From positions 434,001-498,000 of the forward strand of contig DAMBSC010000001.1 of the NCBI GenBank assembly GCA_032054765.1: 64,000 nt of DNA, read 5' to 3'. Shown here in pieces: positions 7,585 to 16,737 of this stretch. The first letter of the stretch is position 1. Each line of letters starts with the position of its first letter. This stretch comes from DFXE01 sp032054765 (lineage in GTDB: Bacteria; Bacteroidota; Bacteroidia; Bacteroidales; Tannerellaceae). A program made the position numbers and the translations under genes. Below the pieces are notes generated by a model that saw nothing but the letters and a program-made list of their open reading frames with translations, ran no database searches and was not told where the DNA came from.

Positions 7585-8670
7585 ATGGCAGAAAGTAATT
7601 TGTTGAATAGGTTAGACGGACTAGTGAGTCGTTTCGAGGAAGTCGGTACATTAATTACCGATCCATCTGTTATTGCCGATCAAAAACGATTTGTAAAGCT
7701 TACCAAGGAATATAAAGAATTGGACGACATAATAAAAGCTCGTAAAGAATACGTTCAAACGTTGGCCAATATAGAAGAAGCCAAATCCATTCTTGGAAGT
7801 GAACAAGACCCTGAGATGAGAGTAATGGCCCATGAAGAGCTTGAATTTAGTCAAAATCGTTTGCCGGAGATAGAAGAAGAGATTAAAATTCTGCTTGTTC
7901 CTAAAGATCCTGAAGACGATAAGAATGCCATTGTCGAAATTCGTGGAGGTACTGGAGGAGATGAAGCTGCTATCTTTGCTGGAGATTTGTTTCGCATGTA
8001 TATGAAATACTGTGAATTGAAAGGCTGGAAAACGGAAGTGACCAGCAGTAGTGAAGGTAGTTCCGGTGGTTTTAAAGAAATTATTTTTACCGTTACAGGA
8101 GATAATGTATACGGTACATTGAAATATGAAAGTGGCGTTCATCGTGTACAGCGTGTCCCGGCTACAGAAACACAAGGTCGTGTACATACTTCGGCTGCAT
8201 CTGTAGCTGTTCTGCCTGAAGCAGAAGAAGTAGATGTGGAAATCAATCCGGCGGATTTGGAATTTCAGACAGCACGTTCAGGTGGAGCTGGCGGACAGAA
8301 TGTAAACAAGGTAGAGACGAAAGTGCAACTTTATCATAAACCTACCGGAATACAAATCCAGTGTCAGGTATCCCGTTCACAGTTAGCCAATAAAGAAATG
8401 GCATTACAAATGCTGAGAACCCGTTTATATGATATGAAAATGCAGGAATATCTGGAAGGTGTATCATCAAAAAGAAAGACGATGGTATCTACAGGTGATA
8501 GGTCTGCTAAGATACGTACTTATAATTATCCTCAAGGACGTATTACCGACCATCGTATTAATTATACTGTATACAATCTTGCTGCTTTTATGGATGGAGA
8601 TATTCAGGACTGTATTGACCATCTGATAGTAGCCGAAAATGCGGAAAGATTAAAAGAGTCTGAATTATAA
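7585..8670 (+). CDS. prfA: Peptide chain release factor 1
   Basis: At 361 residues this is the standard RF1 length (E. coli 360). It terminates translation at UAA and UAG. The tripeptide anticodon PAT is at 192-194 (QRVPATETQG), and the peptidyl-hydrolysis GGQ is at 236-238 (SGGAGGQNVNKVET). PAT rather than SPF identifies RF1, not RF2. The gene follows purM by 5 bases and precedes pyrF by 10, so all three are probably cotranscribed. The GGQ Gln is the usual methylation target of PrmC, whose gene is not in the window. Confidence 0.97.
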   Translation: MAESNLLNRLDGLVSRFEEVGTLITDPSVIADQKRFVKLTKEYKELDDIIKARKEYVQTLANIEEAKSILGSEQDPEMRVMAHEELEFSQNRLPEIEEEIKILLVPKDPEDDKNAIVEIRGGTGGDEAAIFAGDLFRMYMKYCELKGWKTEVTSSSEGSSGGFKEIIFTVTGDNVYGTLKYESGVHRVQRVPATETQGRVHTSAASVAVLPEAEEVDVEINPADLEFQTARSGGAGGQNVNKVETKVQLYHKPTGIQIQCQVSRSQLANKEMALQMLRTRLYDMKMQEYLEGVSSKRKTMVSTGDRSAKIRTYNYPQGRITDHRINYTVYNLAAFMDGDIQDCIDHLIVAENAERLKESEL

Positions 8671-8680
8671 ACTGAAATCC

Positions 8681-9526
8681 ATGAATAAACATCAATTAGT
8701 TGAGAATATAAAAAAGAAACAATCCTTTCTGTGCATAGGTTTGGATACAGATATAAAAAAGATACCATCTCACTTACTCGGAGAAGAAGATCCTCTATTT
8801 ATATTTAATAAAGAGATTATAGATGCCACAGCTGATTATTGTGTGGCTTATAAACCTAATCTGGCATTTTATGAAAGCATGGGGGTAAAAGGTTTATTAT
8901 CTTTTGAGAAGACAGTAGAATATCTCAAAAAAAATTATTCTGATCAGTTTATTATTGCAGATGCAAAAAGAGGAGATATTGGTAATACTTCGGAGATGTA
9001 TGCCCGGTCTTTCTTTGACCATATGAAAGTAGATGCAGTGACGGTCGCTCCTTATATGGGAGAAGATAGTGTAAAACCTTTTCTTATTTATCCGGAAAGC
9101 TGGGTAATTCTATTGGCACTTACTTCTAACAAAGGTTCAAAAGATTTTCAGATGACAACCATTGATGGTACAGACGAACGCCTTTTCGAAAAAGTATTGA
9201 AGAAATCTCAGGAATGGGCTTCAGATGAACAAATGATGTATGTGGTAGGTGCAACGCAAGGTGAGCTGTTTAGTGATGTGCGTAAATATGTCCCCAATCA
9301 TTTTCTTCTTGTTCCTGGGGTTGGAGCTCAGGGAGGAAGCCTGCGTGAAGTAGTAGAATATGGAATGAATGAACAGTGCGGACTGTTAGTTAATTCATCA
9401 CGGGCTATTATTTATGCAGACAATAGTAAAGATTTTGCTTTAGCAGCACGTCATGAAGCATATGTTTTACAGCAGGAAATGGCAGGTTATCTGCAAGATA
9501 AAGGAATTATTCATTCTAATACATAG
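8681..9526 (+). CDS. pyrF: Orotidine 5'-phosphate decarboxylase
   Basis: This 281-residue enzyme converts OMP to UMP, the last step of de novo pyrimidine synthesis. The catalytic signature ADAKRGDIGNT is intact, with D94, K96 and D99. The N-terminal FLCIGLDTD motif and the length place it in the longer (about 270-280 residue) subgroup. It is the third gene of the purM-prfA-pyrF run. The 81-base gap to lpxD holds no obvious terminator, so read-through into the lipid A genes is likely. Confidence 0.95.
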   Translation: MNKHQLVENIKKKQSFLCIGLDTDIKKIPSHLLGEEDPLFIFNKEIIDATADYCVAYKPNLAFYESMGVKGLLSFEKTVEYLKKNYSDQFIIADAKRGDIGNTSEMYARSFFDHMKVDAVTVAPYMGEDSVKPFLIYPESWVILLALTSNKGSKDFQMTTIDGTDERLFEKVLKKSQEWASDEQMMYVVGATQGELFSDVRKYVPNHFLLVPGVGAQGGSLREVVEYGMNEQCGLLVNSSRAIIYADNSKDFALAARHEAYVLQQEMAGYLQDKGIIHSNT

Positions 9527-9607
9527 GCAATACCAATATTTTTTGCCAAATTTGCAGGCTGTTCAAGTGGATATAATAATAATTAATGCAACTCAAATAA
9601 AGCGATA

Positions 9608-10648
9608 ATGGAGTTTTCAGCCCAACAGTTAGCAGGCGTTTTAAATGGAACCATCGTCGGTGATTCTAATGTAACCGTTAGGAGTTTTTCTAAAATAGAA
9701 GAAGGTAAGCCAGGATCGCTGGCCTTTTTAGCAAATCCCAAATATGAACATCATATTTATGAGACTGAGGCAAGTATTGTATTGGTAAATAACGACTTTG
9801 CTCCTACTGCTCCTATTAAAGCAACACTTATAAGAGTTCCTAATGCATATGCATCTCTGGCGATTTTGCTGGATATGGTCAAAAGTTCAAAGAAGGAGAA
9901 ATCAGGGATAGATACTTCTGCATTTATTCATTCCACTGCTACGTTGGGAGATAATTGCTATATAGGAAATTTTGCTTATGTAGGGGAAAATGTAAAATTA
10001 GGAGATAATTGCAAAGTATATCCATATGCGTATATTGGAGATGAAGTATCGGTAGGAAATGGCACCATCTTTTATCCACATGTTACCATTTACGAGGGTT
10101 GCATTATCGGAAATAATTGTATCTTACATGCCGGTTCTGTAATAGGATCTGATGGATTTGGTTTTGCTCCTGAAGGAGGCAATTATAAAAAGATTCCTCA
10201 ATTAGGAAATGTAATACTGGAAGATGATGTTGAAATAGGAGCAAATACAACTATTGATCGTGCAGTCCTCGATTCTACTATTATACGTAAAGGAGTAAAG
10301 CTGGACAATCTTGTGCAGATTGCACATAATGTAGAAGTTGGTGAACACACTGTAATGGCTTCGCAAGTTGGTATATCTGGTTCGGTAAAGATTGGAAAGC
10401 ATTGTCAGTTTGGTGGTCAGGCAGGAATAGCCGGACATATTCATATTGAGGATAATGTTTCAGTTGGTGCTCAGTCTGGAGTAATTGGAAATATAGAAGA
10501 GGGCCGTAAGATATTGGGTGCTCCAGCAATTGACGCAAGATTGTTTATGCGTTCAAGTGCAATATTTTCTCGTTTACCGGATGTTTATCGTACAATCGGT
10601 AAATTGGAACGAGAAATTGAACAGCTTAAGAAAGAAATTAATAAATAA
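9608..10648 (+). CDS. lpxD: UDP-3-O-(3-hydroxyacyl)glucosamine N-acyltransferase
   Basis: This 346-residue enzyme adds the N-linked hydroxyacyl chain in lipid A synthesis. An N-terminal uridine-binding domain (residues about 1-100, KPGSLAFLANPKYEHH) precedes a left-handed beta-helix built of hexapeptide repeats (AFIHSTATLGDNCYIG, NVKLGDNCKVYP, and so on) with IGSDGFGFAPEGG. A C-terminal helix (REIEQLKKEINK) closes the trimer. It leads the lpxD-lpxC/fabZ-lpxA cluster, the conserved order in Bacteroidota. Confidence 0.96.
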   Translation: MEFSAQQLAGVLNGTIVGDSNVTVRSFSKIEEGKPGSLAFLANPKYEHHIYETEASIVLVNNDFAPTAPIKATLIRVPNAYASLAILLDMVKSSKKEKSGIDTSAFIHSTATLGDNCYIGNFAYVGENVKLGDNCKVYPYAYIGDEVSVGNGTIFYPHVTIYEGCIIGNNCILHAGSVIGSDGFGFAPEGGNYKKIPQLGNVILEDDVEIGANTTIDRAVLDSTIIRKGVKLDNLVQIAHNVEVGEHTVMASQVGISGSVKIGKHCQFGGQAGIAGHIHIEDNVSVGAQSGVIGNIEEGRKILGAPAIDARLFMRSSAIFSRLPDVYRTIGKLEREIEQLKKEINK

Positions 10649-10663
10649 TAGTATAAAGTACGC

Positions 10664-12049
10664 ATGCTAAAACAAAATACGCTTGCTAAAAGTTTCTCTT
10701 TGCAGGGCAAAGGTCTTCACACCGGATTAGATATCCATATTACATTTAATCCCGCCCCGGATAATCACGGTTACAAAATAAAACGCGTAGATTTGGAAGG
10801 AGAGCCAGTAATAGAAGCGCTCGCAGAAAATGTAGTTTATACCCAGCGGGGAACAGTTGTTTCTAAAAATAATGTGTATGTAGGAACAATTGAGCATGCT
10901 ATGGCTGCCCTTTATGCCTTTGAGATTGACAATTGTCTCATTGAGGTAAATGCTCCGGAGTTTCCTATTCTTGATGGAAGTTCTCGTTATTTTGTGGAGG
11001 AAATTCAAAAGGTGGGAGTTATTGAGCAAAATGCTCCAAAAGATATTTATATAGTAAAAAATAAAATAGAAGTCAGGGATGAAGAGACTGGTTCTTCACT
11101 TATTCTACTTCCTGATGATAAGTTTTGTATCAATGTATTAATCTCTTTTGATTCGCCGGTTCTTTCCAATCAGTTTGCAACAATGAATGATTTGAGCGAA
11201 TTTCCGCAAGAGATGGCCGCATCCCGTACATTTGTTTTTGTACGTGAAGTAGAAGCTTTACTGAATGATAATCTTATTAAAGGAGGAGATCTTGATAATG
11301 CGATTGTAATCTACGATCAGGTGATGCCTCAAAATGCGTTGAATAAACTGGCTAAAGAACTAAATATACCTTATAAAGATATTAAATCGCTCGGGTATAT
11401 TAATAATGTACCTTTGGTATGTGATAATGAGCCTGCACGTCACAAACTAATAGATGTGATTGGTGACTTAGCATTGATTGGTAAACCAATTAGAGGGCGC
11501 GTGATTGCTACCCGGCCTGGTCATAAGATTAATAATGAACTGGCGAAAAATATCCGTAAAGAAATCAAACAGAACGAAGTCCAGGCTCCTGTATATAATC
11601 CTAATTTATTACCGGAAATGGACGTGAACCGGATTAAGGAACTTCTTCCTCACCGTTACCCTTTCCTTTTAGTGGATAAGATTATTGAAATAGGAGGTAA
11701 CCATATTGTAGGGATAAAGAATATTACGGTAAACGAACCTTTCTTTGCCGGACATTTTCCTCAGGAACCTGTAATGCCCGGTGTTTTGCTTGTTGAAGCA
11801 ATGGCGCAGACAGGTGGTCTCATGGTTCTGAATAATGTAGATGAGCCGGAGCGTTATTCAACATATTTTCTTAAGATCGATCAAGTTAAATTCCGTCAAA
11901 AAGTAATTCCTGGCGATACAATTATCCTGCGACTTGAGATGTTGACTCCTATTCGTAGAGGCATTTCCACTATGAAAGGATATGTTTTCGTTGGCGAAAA
12001 GCTTGTCTGTGAAGCTGAATTTATGGCACAGATAGTAAAAAATAAATAA
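10664..12049 (+). CDS. lpxC/fabZ: Bifunctional UDP-3-O-acyl-GlcNAc deacetylase / 3-hydroxyacyl-ACP dehydratase
   Basis: A 461-residue natural fusion. Residues 1 to about 310 are LpxC, the committed zinc deacetylase of lipid A synthesis, with H78 (TIEHAMAALYA) and the later ARHKLIDVIGDLAL supplying the other zinc ligands. Residues about 320-461 are FabZ, the hot-dog dehydratase of fatty acid elongation, with PHRYPFLLVDK, AGHFPQEPVMPG and the catalytic Glu in LLVEAMAQ. Fusing the two couples hydroxyacyl-ACP supply to lipid A synthesis. The fusion is normal for Bacteroidota. It lies between lpxD and lpxA with 15-16 base gaps. Confidence 0.97.
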   Translation: MLKQNTLAKSFSLQGKGLHTGLDIHITFNPAPDNHGYKIKRVDLEGEPVIEALAENVVYTQRGTVVSKNNVYVGTIEHAMAALYAFEIDNCLIEVNAPEFPILDGSSRYFVEEIQKVGVIEQNAPKDIYIVKNKIEVRDEETGSSLILLPDDKFCINVLISFDSPVLSNQFATMNDLSEFPQEMAASRTFVFVREVEALLNDNLIKGGDLDNAIVIYDQVMPQNALNKLAKELNIPYKDIKSLGYINNVPLVCDNEPARHKLIDVIGDLALIGKPIRGRVIATRPGHKINNELAKNIRKEIKQNEVQAPVYNPNLLPEMDVNRIKELLPHRYPFLLVDKIIEIGGNHIVGIKNITVNEPFFAGHFPQEPVMPGVLLVEAMAQTGGLMVLNNVDEPERYSTYFLKIDQVKFRQKVIPGDTIILRLEMLTPIRRGISTMKGYVFVGEKLVCEAEFMAQIVKNK

Positions 12050-12065
12050 TAATAAATAAAAGATC

Positions 12066-12854
12066 ATGAGTCATTCACCTTTGGCCATTATCCATCCCGA
12101 GGCAAAGATCGGGAAGAATGTCACTATAAGCCCTTTTGTGGTTATTGAAAAAGATGTAGTAATTGGTGATGATTGCTATATATATCCTCATGTCACTATA
12201 TTAGACGGAGCCAGAATTGGTAATAAATGTTCAATCTTTCCTAATGCAGTAATTGCTGGTATTCCCCAAGATTTAAAATTCCAGGGAGAAAAGACGACAG
12301 CTGAGATAGGAAATAACACAACTATACGCGAATGTGCCACTGTAAACAGAGGTACTTCTGCGAAAGGGAAAACGGTTGTTGGTAATAATTGTTTGATTAT
12401 GGCATATAGCCATATTGCCCATGATTGTGATTTGAAGGATCATATAATAATAGGGAATGCCACTCAATTAGCTGGTGAAGTAGAAATAGATGATTATGCT
12501 ATTGTAAGTGGAGGAAGTGTGGTACATCAATTTACACGTATTTCTCAACATGTGATGATACAAGGAGGGTCTCGTATTGGGAAAGATATTCCACCTTATA
12601 CATTGATTGGGAGAGAGCCGATTGTTTATTGTGGTATTAATATAGTAGGCCTTCGTCGGAGAGGTTTTACCAATGATCAGGTATTTCTTATTCAGGATAT
12701 TTATCGTACAATATATACAAGGGGGCTTAATAATACAGATGCAATTAAGGCGATTGAAACGGAATATGTACCTAGCCTGGAAAGAGACTTAATTTTAGAT
12801 TTTATCAAATCGTCAAGAAGAGGTATTGTCAGAGGCTCTATTGACGAACTATAA
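12066..12854 (+). CDS. lpxA: UDP-N-acetylglucosamine acyltransferase
   Basis: This 262-residue enzyme catalyses the first step of lipid A synthesis. It has an N-terminal left-handed beta-helix of hexapeptide repeats (IIHPEAKIGKNVTISPFVVI, and so on). The family regions AYSHIAHDCDLKDHIII (catalytic His) and ATQLAGEVEIDDYAIVSG are present, with a C-terminal helical domain from GLRRRGFTNDQV. The length equals E. coli LpxA (262). It follows lpxC/fabZ by 16 bases. Confidence 0.96.
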   Translation: MSHSPLAIIHPEAKIGKNVTISPFVVIEKDVVIGDDCYIYPHVTILDGARIGNKCSIFPNAVIAGIPQDLKFQGEKTTAEIGNNTTIRECATVNRGTSAKGKTVVGNNCLIMAYSHIAHDCDLKDHIIIGNATQLAGEVEIDDYAIVSGGSVVHQFTRISQHVMIQGGSRIGKDIPPYTLIGREPIVYCGINIVGLRRRGFTNDQVFLIQDIYRTIYTRGLNNTDAIKAIETEYVPSLERDLILDFIKSSRRGIVRGSIDEL

Positions 12855-12912
12855 ATATTGCTATCTGAAAAAGTTTTATTATTTTTGAATCAATAATAAA
12901 GACTAAAGTTAT

Positions 12913-13473
12913 ATGATATTTAGATTTCTGATCATATCAAATGAAGTAGACGATTTTATCAGGGAGATACAGATTGATTCTGAAGCTACCTTCTTAGATC
13001 TCTATAATATTCTTGTTGATTCTGTAGGATATTCCCGGGATCAAATGAGTTCATTTTTTATAAGTGATGACGACTGGAGTAAAAAAGCAGAGATCACTTT
13101 AGTTGATATGGGAACATCCTCAGAGGAAGATAGTTATATCATGGATGGTACACGCCTTGAAGAATTGCTGGAAGATGAAGGTCAAAAGCTTTTATATGTA
13201 TTTGATTATCTGACGGAACGATCACTTTTTATGGAGCTTCGTGAAATAATTCTCGGCAAATCACTTGATAAGCCTGTTTGTACACGATCTGAAGGATTAC
13301 CTCCACCACAAATGGTGAATTTTGATGAGCTGGATACTAAAACAGTTTCGGCTGATGTACTTGGAGAAGACTTTTATGGAGATTCAGAGTACGATATGGA
13401 CGAATTAGAAGGTGGAGGTTTTGAAGGGTTGGATAATATAAGTGACGACTCTTTGGGAGAAGAACGCTATTGA
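12913..13473 (+). CDS. Plasmid pRiA4b ORF-3-like family protein
   Basis: A 186-residue protein whose first 110 or so residues resemble the pRiA4b ORF-3-like domain (PF07929): FRFLIISNEVDDFIREIQIDSEATFLDLYNIL, DWSKKAEITLVDMG, and KLLYVFDYLTERSLFMEL. The last 50 residues form an acidic low-complexity tail (DSEYDMDELEGGGFEGLDN). No enzymatic function is known for the family. It sits between lpxA and miaA, and its stop codon overlaps the miaA TTG start by 4 bases (TTGA), so miaA translation probably depends on it. Confidence 0.7.
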   Translation: MIFRFLIISNEVDDFIREIQIDSEATFLDLYNILVDSVGYSRDQMSSFFISDDDWSKKAEITLVDMGTSSEEDSYIMDGTRLEELLEDEGQKLLYVFDYLTERSLFMELREIILGKSLDKPVCTRSEGLPPPQMVNFDELDTKTVSADVLGEDFYGDSEYDMDELEGGGFEGLDNISDDSLGEERY

Positions 13474-14369
13474 GAAATTCTCTCGTTATATTATTAGGAC
13501 CTACAGGAGTTGGAAAGACAGAATTAAGTTTACAAATTGCAGAATATTTCAACTCTCCCATTATATCGGCTGATTCACGCCAAATTTATAAAGATCTGTC
13601 CATAGGTACTGCTGCCCCGACATCAGAACAACTTAAACGGGTTCAGCACTATATGGTTGGGACCCTTGATGTAACCGATTATTACAGTGCCAGTAATTTT
13701 GAGACAGATGTAATTCAATTGTTACACGAGCTATACAAAACGATACCTGTTGTTATAATGACAGGTGGTTCCATGATGTATATTGATGCCGTTTCAAAGG
13801 GTATCGATGATATTCCTACTGTTACTCAAGAAATACGAGATGCCATTTACCGCCAGTTTGAAGAAGAAGGATTAGCGCCTATTCTTGAAGAATTGAGAGA
13901 ACTGGATCCAGTACATTATGGAGAAGTTGACAAAATGAATTATAAGCGGGTTATTCATGCTGTAGAGATTTGTCGTATGACTGGAAAACCTTATTCCTCC
14001 TTCCGTACTAAAAGTCGGAAGAAACGTCCATTCAATATAATTAAGATAGGCTTGACTCGTGACCGCGAAGAGTTATGCAATCGTATAAACCAACGTGTTG
14101 ATCAAATGATGAATGACGGTATGCTGGAAGAAGCACGAAAAGTATACCCTTTTAGTCATTTAAATTCTCTGAATACAGTTGGATACAAGGAATTATTCCA
14201 GTATCTGGCTGGTAACTGGTCATTGGATTTTGCCGTTGAGAAAATAAAGCGTAATTCACGCGTATATGCCCGAAAGCAAATGACATGGTTTAAGAGAGAT
14301 AATGAAATCAAATGGTTTCATCCTGATCAGCAAGAAGATATAATCAGATATATAGAGAGTAAAAGATAG
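13470..14369 (+). CDS. miaA: tRNA dimethylallyltransferase
   Basis: A 299-residue enzyme that prenylates A37 of tRNAs reading UNN codons. The P-loop GPTGVGKT is at residues 10-17, SADSRQIYKDLSIGTA follows, and the tRNA-binding region includes YKRVIHAVEICRMTGK and TVGYKELFQYLAG. The start is TTG: an in-frame stop lies 27 bases upstream with no ATG between, and any downstream ATG would remove the P-loop. The TTG overlaps the preceding stop as TTGA, implying coupled translation. It ends the + strand run, and the convergent GT2 gene ends only 14 bases away. Confidence 0.93.
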   Translation: MRNSLVILLGPTGVGKTELSLQIAEYFNSPIISADSRQIYKDLSIGTAAPTSEQLKRVQHYMVGTLDVTDYYSASNFETDVIQLLHELYKTIPVVIMTGGSMMYIDAVSKGIDDIPTVTQEIRDAIYRQFEEEGLAPILEELRELDPVHYGEVDKMNYKRVIHAVEICRMTGKPYSSFRTKSRKKRPFNIIKIGLTRDREELCNRINQRVDQMMNDGMLEEARKVYPFSHLNSLNTVGYKELFQYLAGNWSLDFAVEKIKRNSRVYARKQMTWFKRDNEIKWFHPDQQEDIIRYIESKR

Positions 14370-14383
14370 GATAAAATTTTATT

Positions 14384-15562
14384 TTATTTGCCTCCAATGG
14401 TAAAAGTATAGTCTTTCTTTCCACGAAAAAAACGGTAGACATATACATAAAAAGTAATAAATATCTGTGCAACTTCTAAAAGCGGCAACCAACCTATAAG
14501 TATTTTTTGGCGAAGCATTTTAGCAGCTTTGCTTAATACAATAGATTTGGTGATATATAATATAATATATAATAATACAGCTACAAGAGCAACCACCGGA
14601 TTCCCTACTATACCTATACCAATAGAGGCAATAATTGCCAGTAAAAACAATAGGAGTGTAAATTTTCCCATCCTGTAAAAATTAAGCTGACCACCTTTGT
14701 AATGTTGTTGCGTAGCAGCCCGTGATACTTTCATTTCCTTCCAGACTCCAAATCTTTCTATTTGAGCCATTTCCGTAATGCTGTTTTTTGAGTATTCTAC
14801 TTTGGTATTGGTTGAATTTGATGCTTCATTTACAAATAAGTCATCGTCTCCTGCGTGAAGACTCAACGATTTACTATAACCTTTATGCTCAAAAAATAGA
14901 TCTTTTCTATAAGACAAATTTCTGCCGTTTCCACTGAACGGATGATTCTTCAATGCGGAAGATATATATTGTAGCCCTGTTATCAGATTGTCATATGAAA
15001 TAAGTTTATGGAAGAAGCCTTTGTAATAACGATAGGCACAGAAGCCTAATACAATTTCCGTCTTTTCAGTATAATTCCGCATCATCGTACTAATCCAATC
15101 TTTACTCATTGGTTGGCAATTGGCTTCGGTAAAAAGAAGATGATAGTGTTTTGCTGCTTTAATACCGATAGTTAATGATAGTTTCCGGCGACTCAGATAT
15201 TTTGATTCCTGTGGGATAAAGGTATGGTATAGGTTCGGATGTTCGTTCTCAAACCTTTTTAATACATCATCGCTTTCGTCTGTAGAACCATCATTAATAA
15301 CTATTATTTCATATACAGGATACTCCTGTTTTAATAAAGACGGCAGAAATTTTTGTAGATTCAACGATTCGTTTTTGGCATAAACAATAACAGATACCGG
15401 TGGCTGTTGCTCAGATATTGGACCTACTGTCTCTTTTGTCTGCATCTTTCTGTAAGGACGATTGTAGGTGATCAAATAGTATAGCAACTGAATGGTGAAT
15501 AAAACCAAAGTAATTCCCATCAGAATGTAATCAAGGTTACTGAATACCAGAAAACGTTCCAT
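14384..15562 (-). CDS. Membrane-anchored family 2 glycosyltransferase
   Basis: About 392 residues. An N-terminal membrane segment (YILMGITLVLFTIQLLYYLI) precedes a GT-A domain with PVSVIVYAKNES, IVINDGSTDES, TEANCQPMSKDW and AGDDDLFVNEA. Two or three membrane segments (LLLFLLAIIASIGIGIVG, VALVAVLLYIILYIT) close the protein. ATG at 15562 is preferred to a TTG 9 bases upstream. The fold suggests a processive or polyprenyl-linked sugar transferase facing the cytoplasm. Donor and acceptor cannot be read. It is the third gene of the lysC-lysA run. Confidence 0.75.
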   Translation of the reverse strand: MERFLVFSNLDYILMGITLVLFTIQLLYYLITYNRPYRKMQTKETVGPISEQQPPVSVIVYAKNESLNLQKFLPSLLKQEYPVYEIIVINDGSTDESDDVLKRFENEHPNLYHTFIPQESKYLSRRKLSLTIGIKAAKHYHLLFTEANCQPMSKDWISTMMRNYTEKTEIVLGFCAYRYYKGFFHKLISYDNLITGLQYISSALKNHPFSGNGRNLSYRKDLFFEHKGYSKSLSLHAGDDDLFVNEASNSTNTKVEYSKNSITEMAQIERFGVWKEMKVSRAATQQHYKGGQLNFYRMGKFTLLLFLLAIIASIGIGIVGNPVVALVAVLLYIILYITKSIVLSKAAKMLRQKILIGWLPLLEVAQIFITFYVYVYRFFRGKKDYTFTIGGK

Positions 15563-15571
15563 ACCGATCAA

Positions 15572-16729
15572 TTAGAGTGTATCAGAGAAATAGGATTTCG
15601 GTAATTTTCGACAATTATACTGAGATGCCATAATCTCTCCATAGGCTCCTGCCGAACGAAAAGCAATCAAATCTCCACGTTGTGCCAGATTCAGTTCAAT
15701 ATCTTTTCCAAAAACATCAGACGACTCACAGATTGGACCAACTATATCGTAAACCTCAACTTCATCGTTGCTTGATATGTTCTCCATTCTATGGTAAGCG
15801 TCATACATTGCCGGACGAATAAGTTCTGTAAAACCCGCATCCAGGATCGCAAACTTTTTGGTTTCGCCTTCTTTTACGTATAATACTTTGGATATTAAAG
15901 AACCGCATTGTGCAACCACTGAGCGTCCTGGTTCAAAATGTATTTGTTGTCCGGGACGAACTTTTAGTAGTTTATGTATAACAGCAAAATAATTGTCGAA
16001 AGCTGGAATGGAAACATGATTGGGATGATAGTAATCGATACCTAGTCCACCACCAAAGTTTATATTTTCAATATGAATTCCTCGAGTTTCCATATCTTCC
16101 TGTATCTCATTAGCGCGGATTGCTAGGTTTTGAAAAGATGATAGATCAGTAATTTGTGAGCCAATATGGAAATGAATTCCAATTAGTTTTACATTCTTCA
16201 TCTCTAACAGGGTATCTAACACCCCGTTTAGTAATCCCAGATTAATACCGAACTTATTTTCTTTCATTCCGGTAGTGATCTTAGCGTGCGTGTGAGCATC
16301 AACTTCCGGATTAATACGAAGAGCTACTGATGCTATTTTGTCTTTAGCAGCAGCCAATTCATTAATTATCTCAAGTTCAGCAGACGATTCTACATTAAAA
16401 CAAAAGATATTATTATCAAGTCCCAGATTTATTTCCCAATCGGCTTTCCCAACACCGGCAAAAACAATCTTATCAGAAGGTATTCCTGCATCTAATGATG
16501 CCTGTATTTCACCACCACTTACACAATCAGCACCCAGACCATTTTCTGCAATAATAGAAAGGATACGTGGGTTAGCATTTGCTTTTACGGCGTAATGTAT
16601 ATGATAATTATATTTTCCTGCTTCTGTTTTTACAACATTCAACGTCTCTTTTAACAACTCAACATCATAATAATAAAACGGCGTTTCTATCGTTTTAAAC
16701 TTCTCTATAGGGAAAGTTCCTTTTAGCAT
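15572..16729 (-). CDS. lysA: Diaminopimelate decarboxylase
   Basis: This 385-residue PLP enzyme converts meso-diaminopimelate to lysine. The PLP lysine is K49 (HYAVKANANP). GADCVSGGEIQ, HFHIGSQI and the glycine-rich NFGGGLGIDY bind PLP phosphate, and GPICESSDVFGKD carries the catalytic Cys. It lies 8 bases after lysC on the same strand, so the first and last enzymes of lysine synthesis are linked. It is slightly shorter than the E. coli form, as usual in Bacteroidota. Confidence 0.94.
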   Translation of the reverse strand: MLKGTFPIEKFKTIETPFYYYDVELLKETLNVVKTEAGKYNYHIHYAVKANANPRILSIIAENGLGADCVSGGEIQASLDAGIPSDKIVFAGVGKADWEINLGLDNNIFCFNVESSAELEIINELAAAKDKIASVALRINPEVDAHTHAKITTGMKENKFGINLGLLNGVLDTLLEMKNVKLIGIHFHIGSQITDLSSFQNLAIRANEIQEDMETRGIHIENINFGGGLGIDYYHPNHVSIPAFDNYFAVIHKLLKVRPGQQIHFEPGRSVVAQCGSLISKVLYVKEGETKKFAILDAGFTELIRPAMYDAYHRMENISSNDEVEVYDIVGPICESSDVFGKDIELNLAQRGDLIAFRSAGAYGEIMASQYNCRKLPKSYFSDTL

Positions 16730-16737
16730 AATAGGGT

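Noticed and set aside
7651..8187. 178-codon open frame antisense to prfA
   Set aside because: It lies wholly inside a highly conserved gene on the other strand and has a low-complexity Phe/Thr-rich composition typical of a shadow frame.
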